A stretch of DNA of 64,000 bases from SIG452 sp045638525 (lineage in GTDB: Bacteria > Bacillota > Clostridia > UMGS1840): contig JAZUBQ010000012.1 of assembly GCA_045638525.1 (NCBI GenBank), positions 186,001-250,000 of the forward strand, written 5' to 3'. Positions 9,265 through 17,261 of the stretch are shown one piece after another (the stretch's first letter is position 1; every line of letters begins with the position of its first letter). Made by a program: the position numbers and the translations under genes. Below the pieces are notes generated by a model that was given only the letters and a program-made list of their open reading frames with translations, ran no database searches and had not been told where the DNA came from.

Positions 9265-11718
9265 ATGAAAAAAAGGATTTTAAGCTTACTGATAACACTC
9301 TGTATGCTAACAAGCTTGTTTGGAGTTTTTTCCATCACCGTCCATGGAGCAAATGCACCGTCTGATTGGGCGCTGGCGGAAGTGAACACAGCAATCACTG
9401 CGGGGTTGGTAACCGAAAAAGTAACAAGCGATTATCAAAAAGCAATTACCAGAGAAGAATTTTGCGAATTGGTAGTAAAGCTGTATGAAAAACTCACAAA
9501 CGAACAGGCTAACTTTAGCAACAACCCGTTCTCTGATACCGATAATACCGAAATTTTAAAAGCATATTCTTTAGGAATTGTAAAAGGTATTTCCGATACT
9601 GCATTTGCCCCAAATAACAACATAACAAGACAAGAATTATGCGTGATGCTCGTTCGTGCGATTGAGGCAATACTGGGTGACGAATTTATGCTAAAGTATG
9701 ATTTTGTCAGCTTTCATGATGTAAAAGATATTGCAGATTGGGCGTTGGAGCAAATTTATTATTCTTATGAAAAAGGAATTGTAAAAGGTGTTGGAGAAAA
9801 CAAATTTAACCCCCTTGGAACAGCTACTTGCGAACAAGCAATTATCATGGCGTGCAGATTATATCAAAATATTGAAAGCTGTAAAACAACAATTCCCAAA
9901 GAAGTCATTGATCGCTATGAAAATTACACCTATATTAACAACACATTTTTAGAAATCGAAAAAAAATATACAAATGAAAGCGGGTATGTTCCCCCTGAAA
10001 AAATCGAAGCGTTGCTTGACGAAATATATACCGAAGCTCAAACGCTGCTTCGTAACGGAGAAATCACACAGGCACAGCTTAACAGAGACTTCTTAAACGT
10101 TTGTATTCTTTTAAAAGACGGAAGCGGATATCTCTATTCCCCTACAGTTGAAGGCTTGGCAAACACTCCACAAAAAACAACCGATATTATAGAAGTTGAT
10201 AATTTTCGTTGGAATGATGTCGTTGTGCATAACAAAGCCGGAGACGTAGCTGCAGAAACATTCGATTTTTGTGACTATTCTTATATTGATACCACCAAAC
10301 AAAGCATCACTGCTTTAAAAGCAAAGCTTTCCTCTTTACGTCCCGATAAAAAATACATCTTATTCTGGCACGGACACGGAAGTGTTGAAACTTTACTCAC
10401 ACATCCCTTAAGCATACACGGATATGGTCCCCAACAATTTTATTCGGGCGTAACTTTTGGAATTCCAGAAGAAGCTTCTCTTAACACACAGTATAAATTC
10501 CAAAATGATATTGAAGAACATCGCATCATATTTTTTAAAGATGCATACGGTCTGACTCCTGCATTTTTTGACACCTATATTCCAAAAATAAAATCCGGAC
10601 TTTTCTTTGCAGGCACTTGTTATTCTATGTGTGATAATGGTTTATTGGCAAATGTATTTTTAAACAAAGGATTTGACACCTACATCGGTTCCAATCTGGC
10701 GGTACTTACCCAATATGCAAACGATATGATGAATTCCTTTGGGGATGCTTTATGCCTCCCTGAGGACTTAAAAAATTCAGAAACAATCCCTGCAGAAGAA
10801 GCCTTGAAAATTGCAAAAACAGCACAAGGTGCTACTGACGGAGATGTGGTAGAGAAAGTATATGAATTTATCTACCAGACAGATATTGCCTCCGGTGGAG
10901 AATTCCTGTTAAAAGGAGAGCCCAATTTCCGATTGGTTGATTACAATTTTAAAACAGTGGGAATAGACGGTGAACATTTTGGTTCCTCATTTTATTACGT
11001 ATCCGGTCATACTCTTTATCAGGAAAAAGACGGAAAACGAACAGCTGTTGCAGATGGCATTTACGGAACCAATGTTATCACCAATGGTAAGGAAGTATAC
11101 TATGGCACCCAAGATTTAAATATCAAGCATAAAAATTTAAAAGATGGTACAGTTAAGACTGTCTATACAGAAATAGTTCCGGAAAACATTCAATCAAAAT
11201 GGTCATCCTATGACTACGACAACGAATTTTCTTTAAACGTTGTAGGAATTAACGAAAATCGCTTGTTTTTCTATCTTAGCCATACCGTGGGTGCAATTTA
11301 TTTAAAAGGAATTGACTTATCAACTGCACAAACAATATTTTTGCGGGATGATTTGAAAGTGGAAAACGGCGAAATGGTAAATCATCAGTTGGTGGTATTT
11401 CCAACCAGACGCGATGTTTCTGCCAGTCTGAAACTGTGCGTCATCAACATGGATACACTGACAATCAATAATCTGGGAAATCTTTGTTTTTATCAGCTAA
11501 AACCATACAAAAACGGTTTTTGCTATTGGGATGTTGCCTATTCCGACAGCAACTCCGATGCAACACTGATGTACCATAGCTTTGATACCAATCACACAAG
11601 CAACATATTCCACGCAAACAATATTGATTTAGGTGGTTTCAGCTATGGAAAACATACCGCAACCTATTCATCCAAAAATAAAAACCACACCTTTGACTTA
11701 ACAATGTTAATCAACTAA
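9265..11718 (+). CDS. SLH-anchored surface protein with caspase/gingipain-like (clan CD) domain
   Basis: The 817-residue product has a signal peptide (MKKRILSLLITLCMLTSLFG) and three SLH repeats (residues ~32-215; motifs ITREEF, ITRQEL and the divergent TATCEQ) that would bind it to a secondary wall polymer. After a helical linker, residues ~340-545 resemble a clan CD cysteine peptidase. A strand ending FWHGHGS places candidate catalytic His at 369/371, and GLFFAGTCYS places Cys452. The following YIGSNLAVLTQYANDMMNSF and a helix with EEALKIAK match the layout after the catalytic Cys in C25-type enzymes. The last ~270 residues are beta-rich, like a DUF5050/propeller region. Peptidase activity is inferred from motifs only. 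Confidence 0.7.
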   Translation: MKKRILSLLITLCMLTSLFGVFSITVHGANAPSDWALAEVNTAITAGLVTEKVTSDYQKAITREEFCELVVKLYEKLTNEQANFSNNPFSDTDNTEILKAYSLGIVKGISDTAFAPNNNITRQELCVMLVRAIEAILGDEFMLKYDFVSFHDVKDIADWALEQIYYSYEKGIVKGVGENKFNPLGTATCEQAIIMACRLYQNIESCKTTIPKEVIDRYENYTYINNTFLEIEKKYTNESGYVPPEKIEALLDEIYTEAQTLLRNGEITQAQLNRDFLNVCILLKDGSGYLYSPTVEGLANTPQKTTDIIEVDNFRWNDVVVHNKAGDVAAETFDFCDYSYIDTTKQSITALKAKLSSLRPDKKYILFWHGHGSVETLLTHPLSIHGYGPQQFYSGVTFGIPEEASLNTQYKFQNDIEEHRIIFFKDAYGLTPAFFDTYIPKIKSGLFFAGTCYSMCDNGLLANVFLNKGFDTYIGSNLAVLTQYANDMMNSFGDALCLPEDLKNSETIPAEEALKIAKTAQGATDGDVVEKVYEFIYQTDIASGGEFLLKGEPNFRLVDYNFKTVGIDGEHFGSSFYYVSGHTLYQEKDGKRTAVADGIYGTNVITNGKEVYYGTQDLNIKHKNLKDGTVKTVYTEIVPENIQSKWSSYDYDNEFSLNVVGINENRLFFYLSHTVGAIYLKGIDLSTAQTIFLRDDLKVENGEMVNHQLVVFPTRRDVSASLKLCVINMDTLTINNLGNLCFYQLKPYKNGFCYWDVAYSDSNSDATLMYHSFDTNHTSNIFHANNIDLGGFSYGKHTATYSSKNKNHTFDLTMLIN

Positions 11719-11741
11719 TCGAATATTTTCTTATTAACGTA

Positions 11742-11776
11742 AAAACAGGCGGTTTCTATAAGAAACCGCCTGTTTT
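11742..11776. terminator. Bidirectional terminator between the SLH protein gene and trxA
   Basis: A 16-bp perfect stem (11742-11757 / 11761-11776) with a 3-nt loop, flanked by A-run and T-run. It serves the plus-strand SLH gene and the minus-strand trxA. Confidence 0.92.
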
Positions 11777-11789
11777 ATGTTTTATTCTT

Positions 11790-12089
11790 TTATAATCCCA
11801 AAAGCTCCACCAGTTCTTCTTTGGAATGGTAACCAATCAGAGAATCTTTTAATTCCCCATTTTCAAATACCATCATAGTGGGAACGGTTGCCACACGGAA
11901 TTCGCGGGCAAGTTCAATATGCTTGTCAATATCCACTTTTACGATTTTAAGTTTGTCGCCATATTCGCTGTCCAGTTCTTCTAAAACCGGTGCCAACATT
12001 TTGCAAGGTCCACACCAGGTGGCAAAGAAATCTACCAATACGGGAAGACTTTGTTCTAAAACGTCTTCTTTAAAATTGTTAAGTTCCAT
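11790..12089 (-). CDS. trxA: Thioredoxin
   Basis: A small cytosolic dithiol-disulfide oxidoreductase. The 99-residue protein has the canonical FFATWCGPCK active site (C26 and C29) and the cis-Pro region VATVPTMMVF. The ATG at 12089 is preferred over an upstream in-frame GTG (12098), because the AAAGGAG Shine-Dalgarno lies one base from the GTG but 10 bases from the ATG. It follows lysA after 42 bp and is probably co-transcribed with it. No thioredoxin reductase gene is nearby. Confidence 0.95.
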   Translation of the reverse strand: MELNNFKEDVLEQSLPVLVDFFATWCGPCKMLAPVLEELDSEYGDKLKIVKVDIDKHIELAREFRVATVPTMMVFENGELKDSLIGYHSKEELVELLGL

Positions 12090-12131
12090 AAGAAACACGC
12101 TCCTTTAAAATTTTTAAACTATCATCAGAAT

Positions 12132-13433
12132 TTACAAATCATTTTTGATTAAATCCTCAAAGGTTTCCCGTTTTACAATCAGTTTATCCTGACCGCCGGA
12201 CACCATTACCACAGCAGGTCTTGGAATCCGATTATAATTGGATGCCATGGAATAATTATAGGCACCGGTTGCCAATACGCAGAGGGTGTCCCCCACTTCC
12301 ACTTTGGGAAGTTTGGCTTTTTCCACTAAAATATCGCCTGATTCGCAACATTTGCCGGCAACAGTGTAGGTACAATCTGCTACTTTATTTGCCTTATTTG
12401 CCACTACAGCAGAATATTCGGAACCATACATAATGTAACGAGGATTATCCGCCATACCGCCGTCTACCGACACATAGGTGCGGATATTCGGGATTTCTTT
12501 CACACATCCAACCTCATAGACAGTAATCCCTGCGGGTGCCACAATGGAACGCCCGGGTTCCATCAGAATTTTCGGAACGGGAATCTTGAAAATTTCTGCC
12601 TGTGCTTTCACTTCTTCGGAAACTGCTTTGATATATAAATCATACGAAATGGGGTCATCCGATTCTACGTAACGGATACCAAATCCGCCCCCCAAATCCA
12701 GTTCTTCGGTAATAAGACCAAGTTTTTCTTTGATTTCGCCAATAAAATTCATCATGACTTTGGCTGTTTCACGGAAGGGTGCTACATCAAAAATCTGAGA
12801 ACCAATATGGCAATGCAACCCTTTATAGCAGATATTATTTTTATCTTTCACAGCCGAAACCGCAGACAAAGCTTCTCCGGTTTCCAATGCAAAACCAAAC
12901 TTGGAATCAATCTGACCGGTCATAATAAAATCGTGCGTATGTGCATCAATTCCGGGTTTAATACGGAAAATTACATCCTGTACTTTCCCCAGTTCACCTG
13001 CAATTTTATCAATCTGCTCCAATTCATAGATGTTATCTACCACAATGGTTCCAACATCGTGACCGATGGCAAATGTGAGCTCGTCTTTGGTTTTATTATT
13101 GCCGTGAAAACAGATTTTATCCGCAGGAAAATCGGCGGATAAAGCGGTATACAGTTCACCGCCGGATACCACGTCAAGCCCAAGTCCTTCTTCTGCCACA
13201 ATCTTGCACATATACTTGGTACAAAAGGCTTTGGAAGCAAATTGACACAATCCATTGCCGTTATAGTAGGTATTTAGGGCATCACGATAGGTGCGAAGAT
13301 GAGTTCGAATCATATCCTCATCCATCACATATAACGGGGTGTCGTATTTTTCTTTTAAGGAGAGCACATCTACCCCACCAATGGTGAGATGTCCCTGCTC
13401 ATTTACTCCTAAATTTTCTGAAACAAATTTCAT
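12132..13433 (-). CDS. lysA: Diaminopimelate decarboxylase
   Basis: This PLP enzyme decarboxylates meso-diaminopimelate to L-lysine. The 433-residue length fits family III decarboxylases. Visible motifs are the PLP lysine in CQFASKAFC (K68), HCHIGSQIF, the phosphate-binding GGGFGIRY, EPGRSIVA, and the C-terminal barrel with CCESGDIL, where the catalytic Cys resides in this family. A GAGGACG element precedes the ATG. No lysine riboswitch (L-box) is present: the upstream gap is only ~80 bp and holds one hairpin. Lysine regulation therefore probably acts elsewhere. Confidence 0.96.
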   Translation of the reverse strand: MKFVSENLGVNEQGHLTIGGVDVLSLKEKYDTPLYVMDEDMIRTHLRTYRDALNTYYNGNGLCQFASKAFCTKYMCKIVAEEGLGLDVVSGGELYTALSADFPADKICFHGNNKTKDELTFAIGHDVGTIVVDNIYELEQIDKIAGELGKVQDVIFRIKPGIDAHTHDFIMTGQIDSKFGFALETGEALSAVSAVKDKNNICYKGLHCHIGSQIFDVAPFRETAKVMMNFIGEIKEKLGLITEELDLGGGFGIRYVESDDPISYDLYIKAVSEEVKAQAEIFKIPVPKILMEPGRSIVAPAGITVYEVGCVKEIPNIRTYVSVDGGMADNPRYIMYGSEYSAVVANKANKVADCTYTVAGKCCESGDILVEKAKLPKVEVGDTLCVLATGAYNYSMASNYNRIPRPAVVMVSGGQDKLIVKRETFEDLIKNDL

Positions 13434-13457
13434 ATAACGTCCTCGCTTTGTTACAAA

Positions 13458-13486
13458 TTCAGCGGAAGGATATTCCCTCCGCTGAA
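13458..13486 (-). terminator. Hairpin between the 2-oxoacid oxidoreductase genes and lysA
   Basis: Arms TTCAGCGGA (13458-13466) and TCCGCTGAA (13478-13486) form a 9-bp stem, extended by weaker pairs. On the minus strand it is followed only by TTTGT, so it is a weak terminator or a processing/attenuation hairpin ahead of lysA. Confidence 0.5.
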
Positions 13487-13515
13487 CCGTAATTGTTAAA
13501 TTTTTATAAAAGAAA

Positions 13516-14046
13516 TTACAAGTTTGCGCCTGCTTCGATGGCTTTTTTGTTTAAGTCATAAAGTTCGGGTTTCTTTGCAGGAACCAGTCCTTTTAACGCT
13601 TCAAAAATCACATCTAATTCAAACACTTTGGATTCTTTTAATACTTTACCAACCAAGAACATATTGGCAAGTTTGCCCATACCCATTTCGGTTGCCAGTT
13701 TGGTTGCTTCTACACCTACATAGTTGATGTCGTCACGGGTAGGAGTGGGCTGTACCAAAGAGCTGTCATAATACATAGTTCCACCCTTTGCAACGCTTTT
13801 TTCAAATTTCACAAAGGAAGGACCGTTCATTGCAATCACATCGGTTGCTTCGGTTACCAAGGGAGAACCGATGGCATCATCGGAAATGATAACATTACAG
13901 CTTGCAGTACCACCACGCATTTCGGGACCGTAAGACGGAAGCCAGGACACTTCATAGTCATTTTTCATACCGGTGTAAGCAAGGAGTTTTCCGATAAACA
14001 GAATTCCCTGACCGCCAAAGCCGGAAATAATAAATTCTTTCTGCAT
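13516..14046 (-). CDS. 2-oxoacid:ferredoxin oxidoreductase, gamma subunit
   Basis: The gamma subunit (176 residues from the ATG at 14046, preceded by GGAG) starts MQKEFIISGFGGQGILF, the family's nucleotide/CoA-binding opening, and contains SWLPSYGPEMRGGTASC, a hallmark of this family. It is the last gene of a four-gene cluster (delta, alpha, beta, gamma) encoding a CoA-dependent oxidoreductase that converts a 2-oxoacid to acyl-CoA with ferredoxin as electron partner. The substrate could be a branched-chain 2-oxoacid or 2-oxoglutarate; sequence inspection alone does not decide. An in-frame ATG 21 bp upstream overlaps the beta gene end and has no better ribosome site. Confidence 0.92.
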   Translation of the reverse strand: MQKEFIISGFGGQGILFIGKLLAYTGMKNDYEVSWLPSYGPEMRGGTASCNVIISDDAIGSPLVTEATDVIAMNGPSFVKFEKSVAKGGTMYYDSSLVQPTPTRDDINYVGVEATKLATEMGMGKLANMFLVGKVLKESKVFELDVIFEALKGLVPAKKPELYDLNKKAIEAGANL

Positions 14047-14047
14047 A

Positions 14048-14800
14048 TTATTCGTCTCCTTTCGCACCTTTATCTTTATAAACGCCTAAGGGATACTGAG
14101 GCATCATTTTTTCTTCCATCCACTTCATAGATTCCTGAGGAGACAGACCCCAGTTGGTGGGACAAGTGGATAATACTTCCACAAAGGTGAAGCCTTTTTT
14201 CTCGGTCTGATAGGTGAATGCTTTTTTAATTGCCGCTTTTGCTTCACGGATGTTTTTTACATTGTTAACAGCAACTCTCTGTGCCAATGCGGTACCTTCC
14301 AGCTGAGAAACCAGTTCACAACCGTTGATGGGCCAACCCTGAGTTTCGGTTTTTCTACCGTAAGGAGTGGTCTGTGTTACCTGACCAACCAAAGAAGTGG
14401 GAGCCATCTGACCACCGGTCATACCATAGATACAGTTGTTGATAAATACAACGGTGATATTTTCACCACGGGTTGCTGCGTGAATGGTTTCCGCAGTACC
14501 AATCGCAAGTAAGTCACCGTCGCCCTGATAAGTGAATACCACTTTATCGGGATGTGCTCTTTTTACGCCGGTTGCAACAGCCGGTGCTCTACCGTGTGCT
14601 GCCTGCACCATATCACATTCAAAATAGTTATAGGAGAATACGGAACATCCTACAGATGCAATCCCTACAGCTTCTCCTTCCAGTTTTAATTCATCCAGCA
14701 CTTCTGCAACCAGACGGTGTACAATACCGTGAGTACAACCGGGGCAATAATGGAAGCCCACATCAGAAAGTGCATGGGGTTTTTCAAATACAATACTCAT
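14048..14800 (-). CDS. 2-oxoacid:ferredoxin oxidoreductase, beta (TPP-binding) subunit
   Basis: This subunit binds thiamine pyrophosphate. Motifs are YCPGCTHG near the N-terminus, and GDGDLLAIGTAE followed by FINNCIYGMTGGQ, together forming the GDG...NN thiamine-binding signature. The ATG at 14800 is preceded by a strong GAGGGAGGAA site; longer in-frame extensions run back into the alpha gene and are not credible. The product is 250 residues. It is spaced 17 bp from the alpha gene and one base from the gamma gene start, so translation of the subunits is likely coupled. Confidence 0.93.
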   Translation of the reverse strand: MSIVFEKPHALSDVGFHYCPGCTHGIVHRLVAEVLDELKLEGEAVGIASVGCSVFSYNYFECDMVQAAHGRAPAVATGVKRAHPDKVVFTYQGDGDLLAIGTAETIHAATRGENITVVFINNCIYGMTGGQMAPTSLVGQVTQTTPYGRKTETQGWPINGCELVSQLEGTALAQRVAVNNVKNIREAKAAIKKAFTYQTEKKGFTFVEVLSTCPTNWGLSPQESMKWMEEKMMPQYPLGVYKDKGAKGDE

Positions 14801-14817
14801 CTTTTTCTTCCTCCCTC

Positions 14818-15879
14818 TTACAGTTTTTTGGACATTTCCACGATTTTGTCCAGAATTTCCTGCGGAACGGGTACCACACCACCGGTTCTGCCGTAAAATT
14901 CTACGGGGCATTTGCCGTTTACTGCCAATTTTACGTCATAAACCATCTGACCGGTGCTCATTTCAACGCTTAAGAAACTCTTTGCAGTGTTTGCCACCTG
15001 GGCAATTTCCTGTTCGGGGAAGGGCCACAAAGTGATGGGACGGATTAAACCTGCTTTGATTCCCATTGCTCTTGCTTTTTTAACAGCATTCATTGCAACT
15101 CTGGCAATGGTGCCGTATGCAACTAAAACGATATCTGCATCATCACAGAAGAAGGTTTCAGCACGGGTTTCGTTTTTGGTGATTAACTCATAACGTTTTT
15201 CACGTTCCCACACCAGATTTTCCAGTTCGTCGGGATTGATGTATAAAGAGTTTACAATGTTTTTCTTACGTTTCATTCCGGTGGTATCGCAAGCCCAGGA
15301 TTTATCAAAGGATACGGAATCGTCATGCTCGGGGAAGGAAACGGGTTCCATCATCTGACCCAGCATACCGTCCCCCATAATCATAACAGGAACACGATAG
15401 TTGTCCGCAATGTCAAATGCTTTATAAGTTAAGTCCACACATTCCTGAATGGTGGAGGGAGCCAGAACTACCAAATGATAGTCACCATGTCCGCCGCCTT
15501 TGGTTGCCTGAAAATAGTCAGACTGTGCAGGCTGAATACCACCTAAACCGGGGCCACCACGAACGATGTTGATGATAACACAGGGAAGATCAGCACCTGC
15601 AATGTAGGAAAGACCTTCCTGTTTTAAGCTGATTCCGGGGCTGGAAGAAGAGGTCATAACTCTTGCACCTGCCGCTGCAGCACCATATACCATATTGATT
15701 GCCGCAACTTCACTCTCAGCCTGTAAGTAAAGTCCGTCTACCTGAGGCATTCTTTTGGACATATAGGCAGAAACTTCTGTCTGAGGAGTGATGGGATAAC
15801 CGAAAAACAGTTTACATCCGCTACGAATAGCGGCTTCGGCAATGGCTTCATTGCCCTTCATTAACACTTTTTCACTCAT
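14818..15879 (-). CDS. vorB: 2-oxoacid:ferredoxin oxidoreductase, alpha subunit (VorB/KorA type)
   Basis: The 353-residue protein matches the VorB/KorA length and opens KVLMKGNEAIAEAAIRSGC, followed by FGYPITPQTE and the substrate/CoA-proximal segment SSSSPGISLKQEG. VorB is named for branched-chain 2-oxoacid (3-methyl-2-oxobutanoate) oxidation; close relatives act on 2-oxoglutarate, so the symbol is tentative. The enzyme would feed electrons to ferredoxin during amino-acid fermentation, or run reductively to make 2-oxoacids from acyl-CoA. It lies 22 bp after the ferredoxin-like delta subunit. Confidence 0.88.
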   Translation of the reverse strand: MSEKVLMKGNEAIAEAAIRSGCKLFFGYPITPQTEVSAYMSKRMPQVDGLYLQAESEVAAINMVYGAAAAGARVMTSSSSPGISLKQEGLSYIAGADLPCVIINIVRGGPGLGGIQPAQSDYFQATKGGGHGDYHLVVLAPSTIQECVDLTYKAFDIADNYRVPVMIMGDGMLGQMMEPVSFPEHDDSVSFDKSWACDTTGMKRKKNIVNSLYINPDELENLVWEREKRYELITKNETRAETFFCDDADIVLVAYGTIARVAMNAVKKARAMGIKAGLIRPITLWPFPEQEIAQVANTAKSFLSVEMSTGQMVYDVKLAVNGKCPVEFYGRTGGVVPVPQEILDKIVEMSKKL

Positions 15880-15901
15880 TTGTAATCTATTCCTTTCCTA
15901 C

Positions 15902-16108
15902 TTATTTCTCCACAGTGATTACCACGTCGGGACAAATGGTTGCGCAGAATGCACAGCCGATGCACTGATCCATTTCCAGAACCTCAACGGGGTTAAAGCC
16001 CTTCACGTTCAAACGGTCAGTAGCTTTTTTAATAATTTTTTTCGGACATACGTCCATGCAAAGATAACAGCCTTTACAAGCATTTTCGTTAAATGTTACT
16101 TTTGCCAT
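15902..16108 (-). CDS. 2-oxoacid:ferredoxin oxidoreductase, delta (2x[4Fe-4S]) subunit
   Basis: This 68-residue ferredoxin-like subunit has two cluster motifs, CKGCYLCMDVCP and CIGCAFCATICP, each CxxCxxCxxxCP. It shuttles electrons from the TPP site of the alpha/beta core to free ferredoxin. It is the first gene of the oxidoreductase cluster. Upstream (16129-16149) is a 7-bp hairpin of unclear role, and an 85-bp gap separates it from the P-loop ATPase gene, so a separate promoter is possible. Confidence 0.94.
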   Translation of the reverse strand: MAKVTFNENACKGCYLCMDVCPKKIIKKATDRLNVKGFNPVEVLEMDQCIGCAFCATICPDVVITVEK

Positions 16109-16193
16109 AATTGCTCTTTCCTTTCTTTCCGATTTCTTTTCAAAATCGGTTTATCAGATATGTTAAAAATTTAATAAACAAAACAATAAAATA

Positions 16194-16859
16194 TTATAAA
16201 TCCCAAGGTTTTTTATGAAACAACTGTACTCCGATTGCCTTTTTCTTTAAGTCATCGGGCAACGAATCCAAAAGTTTATTCCACACAAAAGTGTAGCGGT
16301 TGGGAAGATTGCACACTTTTGCAACCCGGTCGGTAATGTCTTCCCCTTCCAGAATGTCGGACAAGGTGGTTTCATAAGACAAATTTGTGGCATTCGCCAA
16401 TGCCGTTATTTGCAATCGGGAGGCTCTTTCAATATCCCCCTTGTACATTATAATACTTTCTTCATCTCTCGTCAAGGGTCTTTTTGTATTAACCACCAGG
16501 AAAAAATCGTATTCTTCTTGTGAAAAATCGACAAAAAAACGACTTAACACAACAGCACCGTCATCATCCCCTGCCGCATCAAACACCACATAGGTATCTT
16601 TTTGGCTGAATGCCGCCATCATTTCAGGAGGAACGGAGGGAGTTTCAATATTGGTGTTTGCATAGGTGGGAGAAATCACATGGATCCCCAAAGCGTCCAA
16701 TTCCTCCTTAGCATCTTTGGTTCGATAATAGGGATTGATTAAATCAATATCCACAATCATCACTTTTTCGTGCTCTTCTCTTAATTTTTTTGCATAGGCT
16801 ACGGCAGCTGTGGTTTTTCCGCTACCGTAATGACCCGCAAATATGGTAATTCGTTTCAT
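16194..16859 (-). CDS. P-loop ATP-binding protein (MinD/CobQ-like), function unknown
   Basis: The 221-residue protein opens MKRITIFAGHYGSGKTTAAV with a Walker A GHYGSGKT, and DIDLINPYYRT and VVFDAAGDDDGA resemble the switch and Walker B elements of SIMIBI-class (MinD/CobQ/ArsA-like) NTPases. No membrane-targeting helix or iron-sulfur cysteines were seen. It overlaps the upstream RseC-like gene by 4 bp, so the two are translationally coupled, and it sits just before the ferredoxin oxidoreductase genes. A role in assembling or activating a metallo-enzyme is possible by analogy, but nothing in the sequence shows it. Confidence 0.7.
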   Translation of the reverse strand: MKRITIFAGHYGSGKTTAAVAYAKKLREEHEKVMIVDIDLINPYYRTKDAKEELDALGIHVISPTYANTNIETPSVPPEMMAAFSQKDTYVVFDAAGDDDGAVVLSRFFVDFSQEEYDFFLVVNTKRPLTRDEESIIMYKGDIERASRLQITALANATNLSYETTLSDILEGEDITDRVAKVCNLPNRYTFVWNKLLDSLPDDLKKKAIGVQLFHKKPWDL

Positions 16860-17260
16860 ATATTTCCTCTTTCGTTGGGTAGTAAAGTTGCTTTGGGCAA
16901 TTTTAATTTCCGAAGTGCTATCACTATCATAACAAATGCCAGAATCCCTGCCAGAACAGCAGCCAATGAAGCCACAGTTTCAGGACAGAAACAGCTGAGC
17001 ATCAGATATACCGCAAAAATGATGCAAAGTGGACAGACAAATACTAAAAAGGACAGTAAAAAATACCGATTTTTGGAAGTTTCCAACACCACACGGTCTC
17101 CCACTTTGATTTCTTTCTCGCCTTCTGCCACAATTTGTGACGTGCCGGCACTGCAACTTCCGCAACTGTGACAGTTTCCGCCACACGCAGAAGCACGTTT
17201 GATTTCCACCAAAATCCGCTGATTTTCTAACTTTTGCACCACAGTTCCGATGGTTTTCAT
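16856..17260 (-). CDS. SoxR-reducing system / RseC-family membrane protein
   Basis: The 134-residue protein has an N-terminal Cys cluster CGGNCHSCGSC (CxxxCxxCxxC, RseC style), a short beta domain, and two adjacent hydrophobic helices (YFLLSFLVFVCPLCIIFAVYL; LAAVLAGILAFVMIVIAL). RseC proteins in proteobacteria work with the Rnf-like Rsx complex to reduce SoxR; clostridial homologues are probably membrane redox accessories. It begins 1 bp after recN ends and overlaps the ATPase gene by 4 bp, extending the operon. Confidence 0.8.
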   Translation of the reverse strand: MKTIGTVVQKLENQRILVEIKRASACGGNCHSCGSCSAGTSQIVAEGEKEIKVGDRVVLETSKNRYFLLSFLVFVCPLCIIFAVYLMLSCFCPETVASLAAVLAGILAFVMIVIALRKLKLPKATLLPNERGNI

Positions 17261-17261
17261 T

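Noticed and set aside
13434..13515. Lysine riboswitch (L-box) before lysA
   Set aside because: The gap is about 80 bp with a single hairpin, too short for the L-box and without its conserved junction.
14801..14911. N-terminal extension of the oxidoreductase beta subunit gene
   Set aside because: It reads the end of the alpha gene in another frame; the ATG at 14800 has a strong ribosome site.
16129..16149. Hairpin CCGATTT/AAATCGG upstream of the ferredoxin-like subunit gene
   Set aside because: Seven base pairs without a T-run in the transcript direction; too weak to call a terminator or riboswitch.
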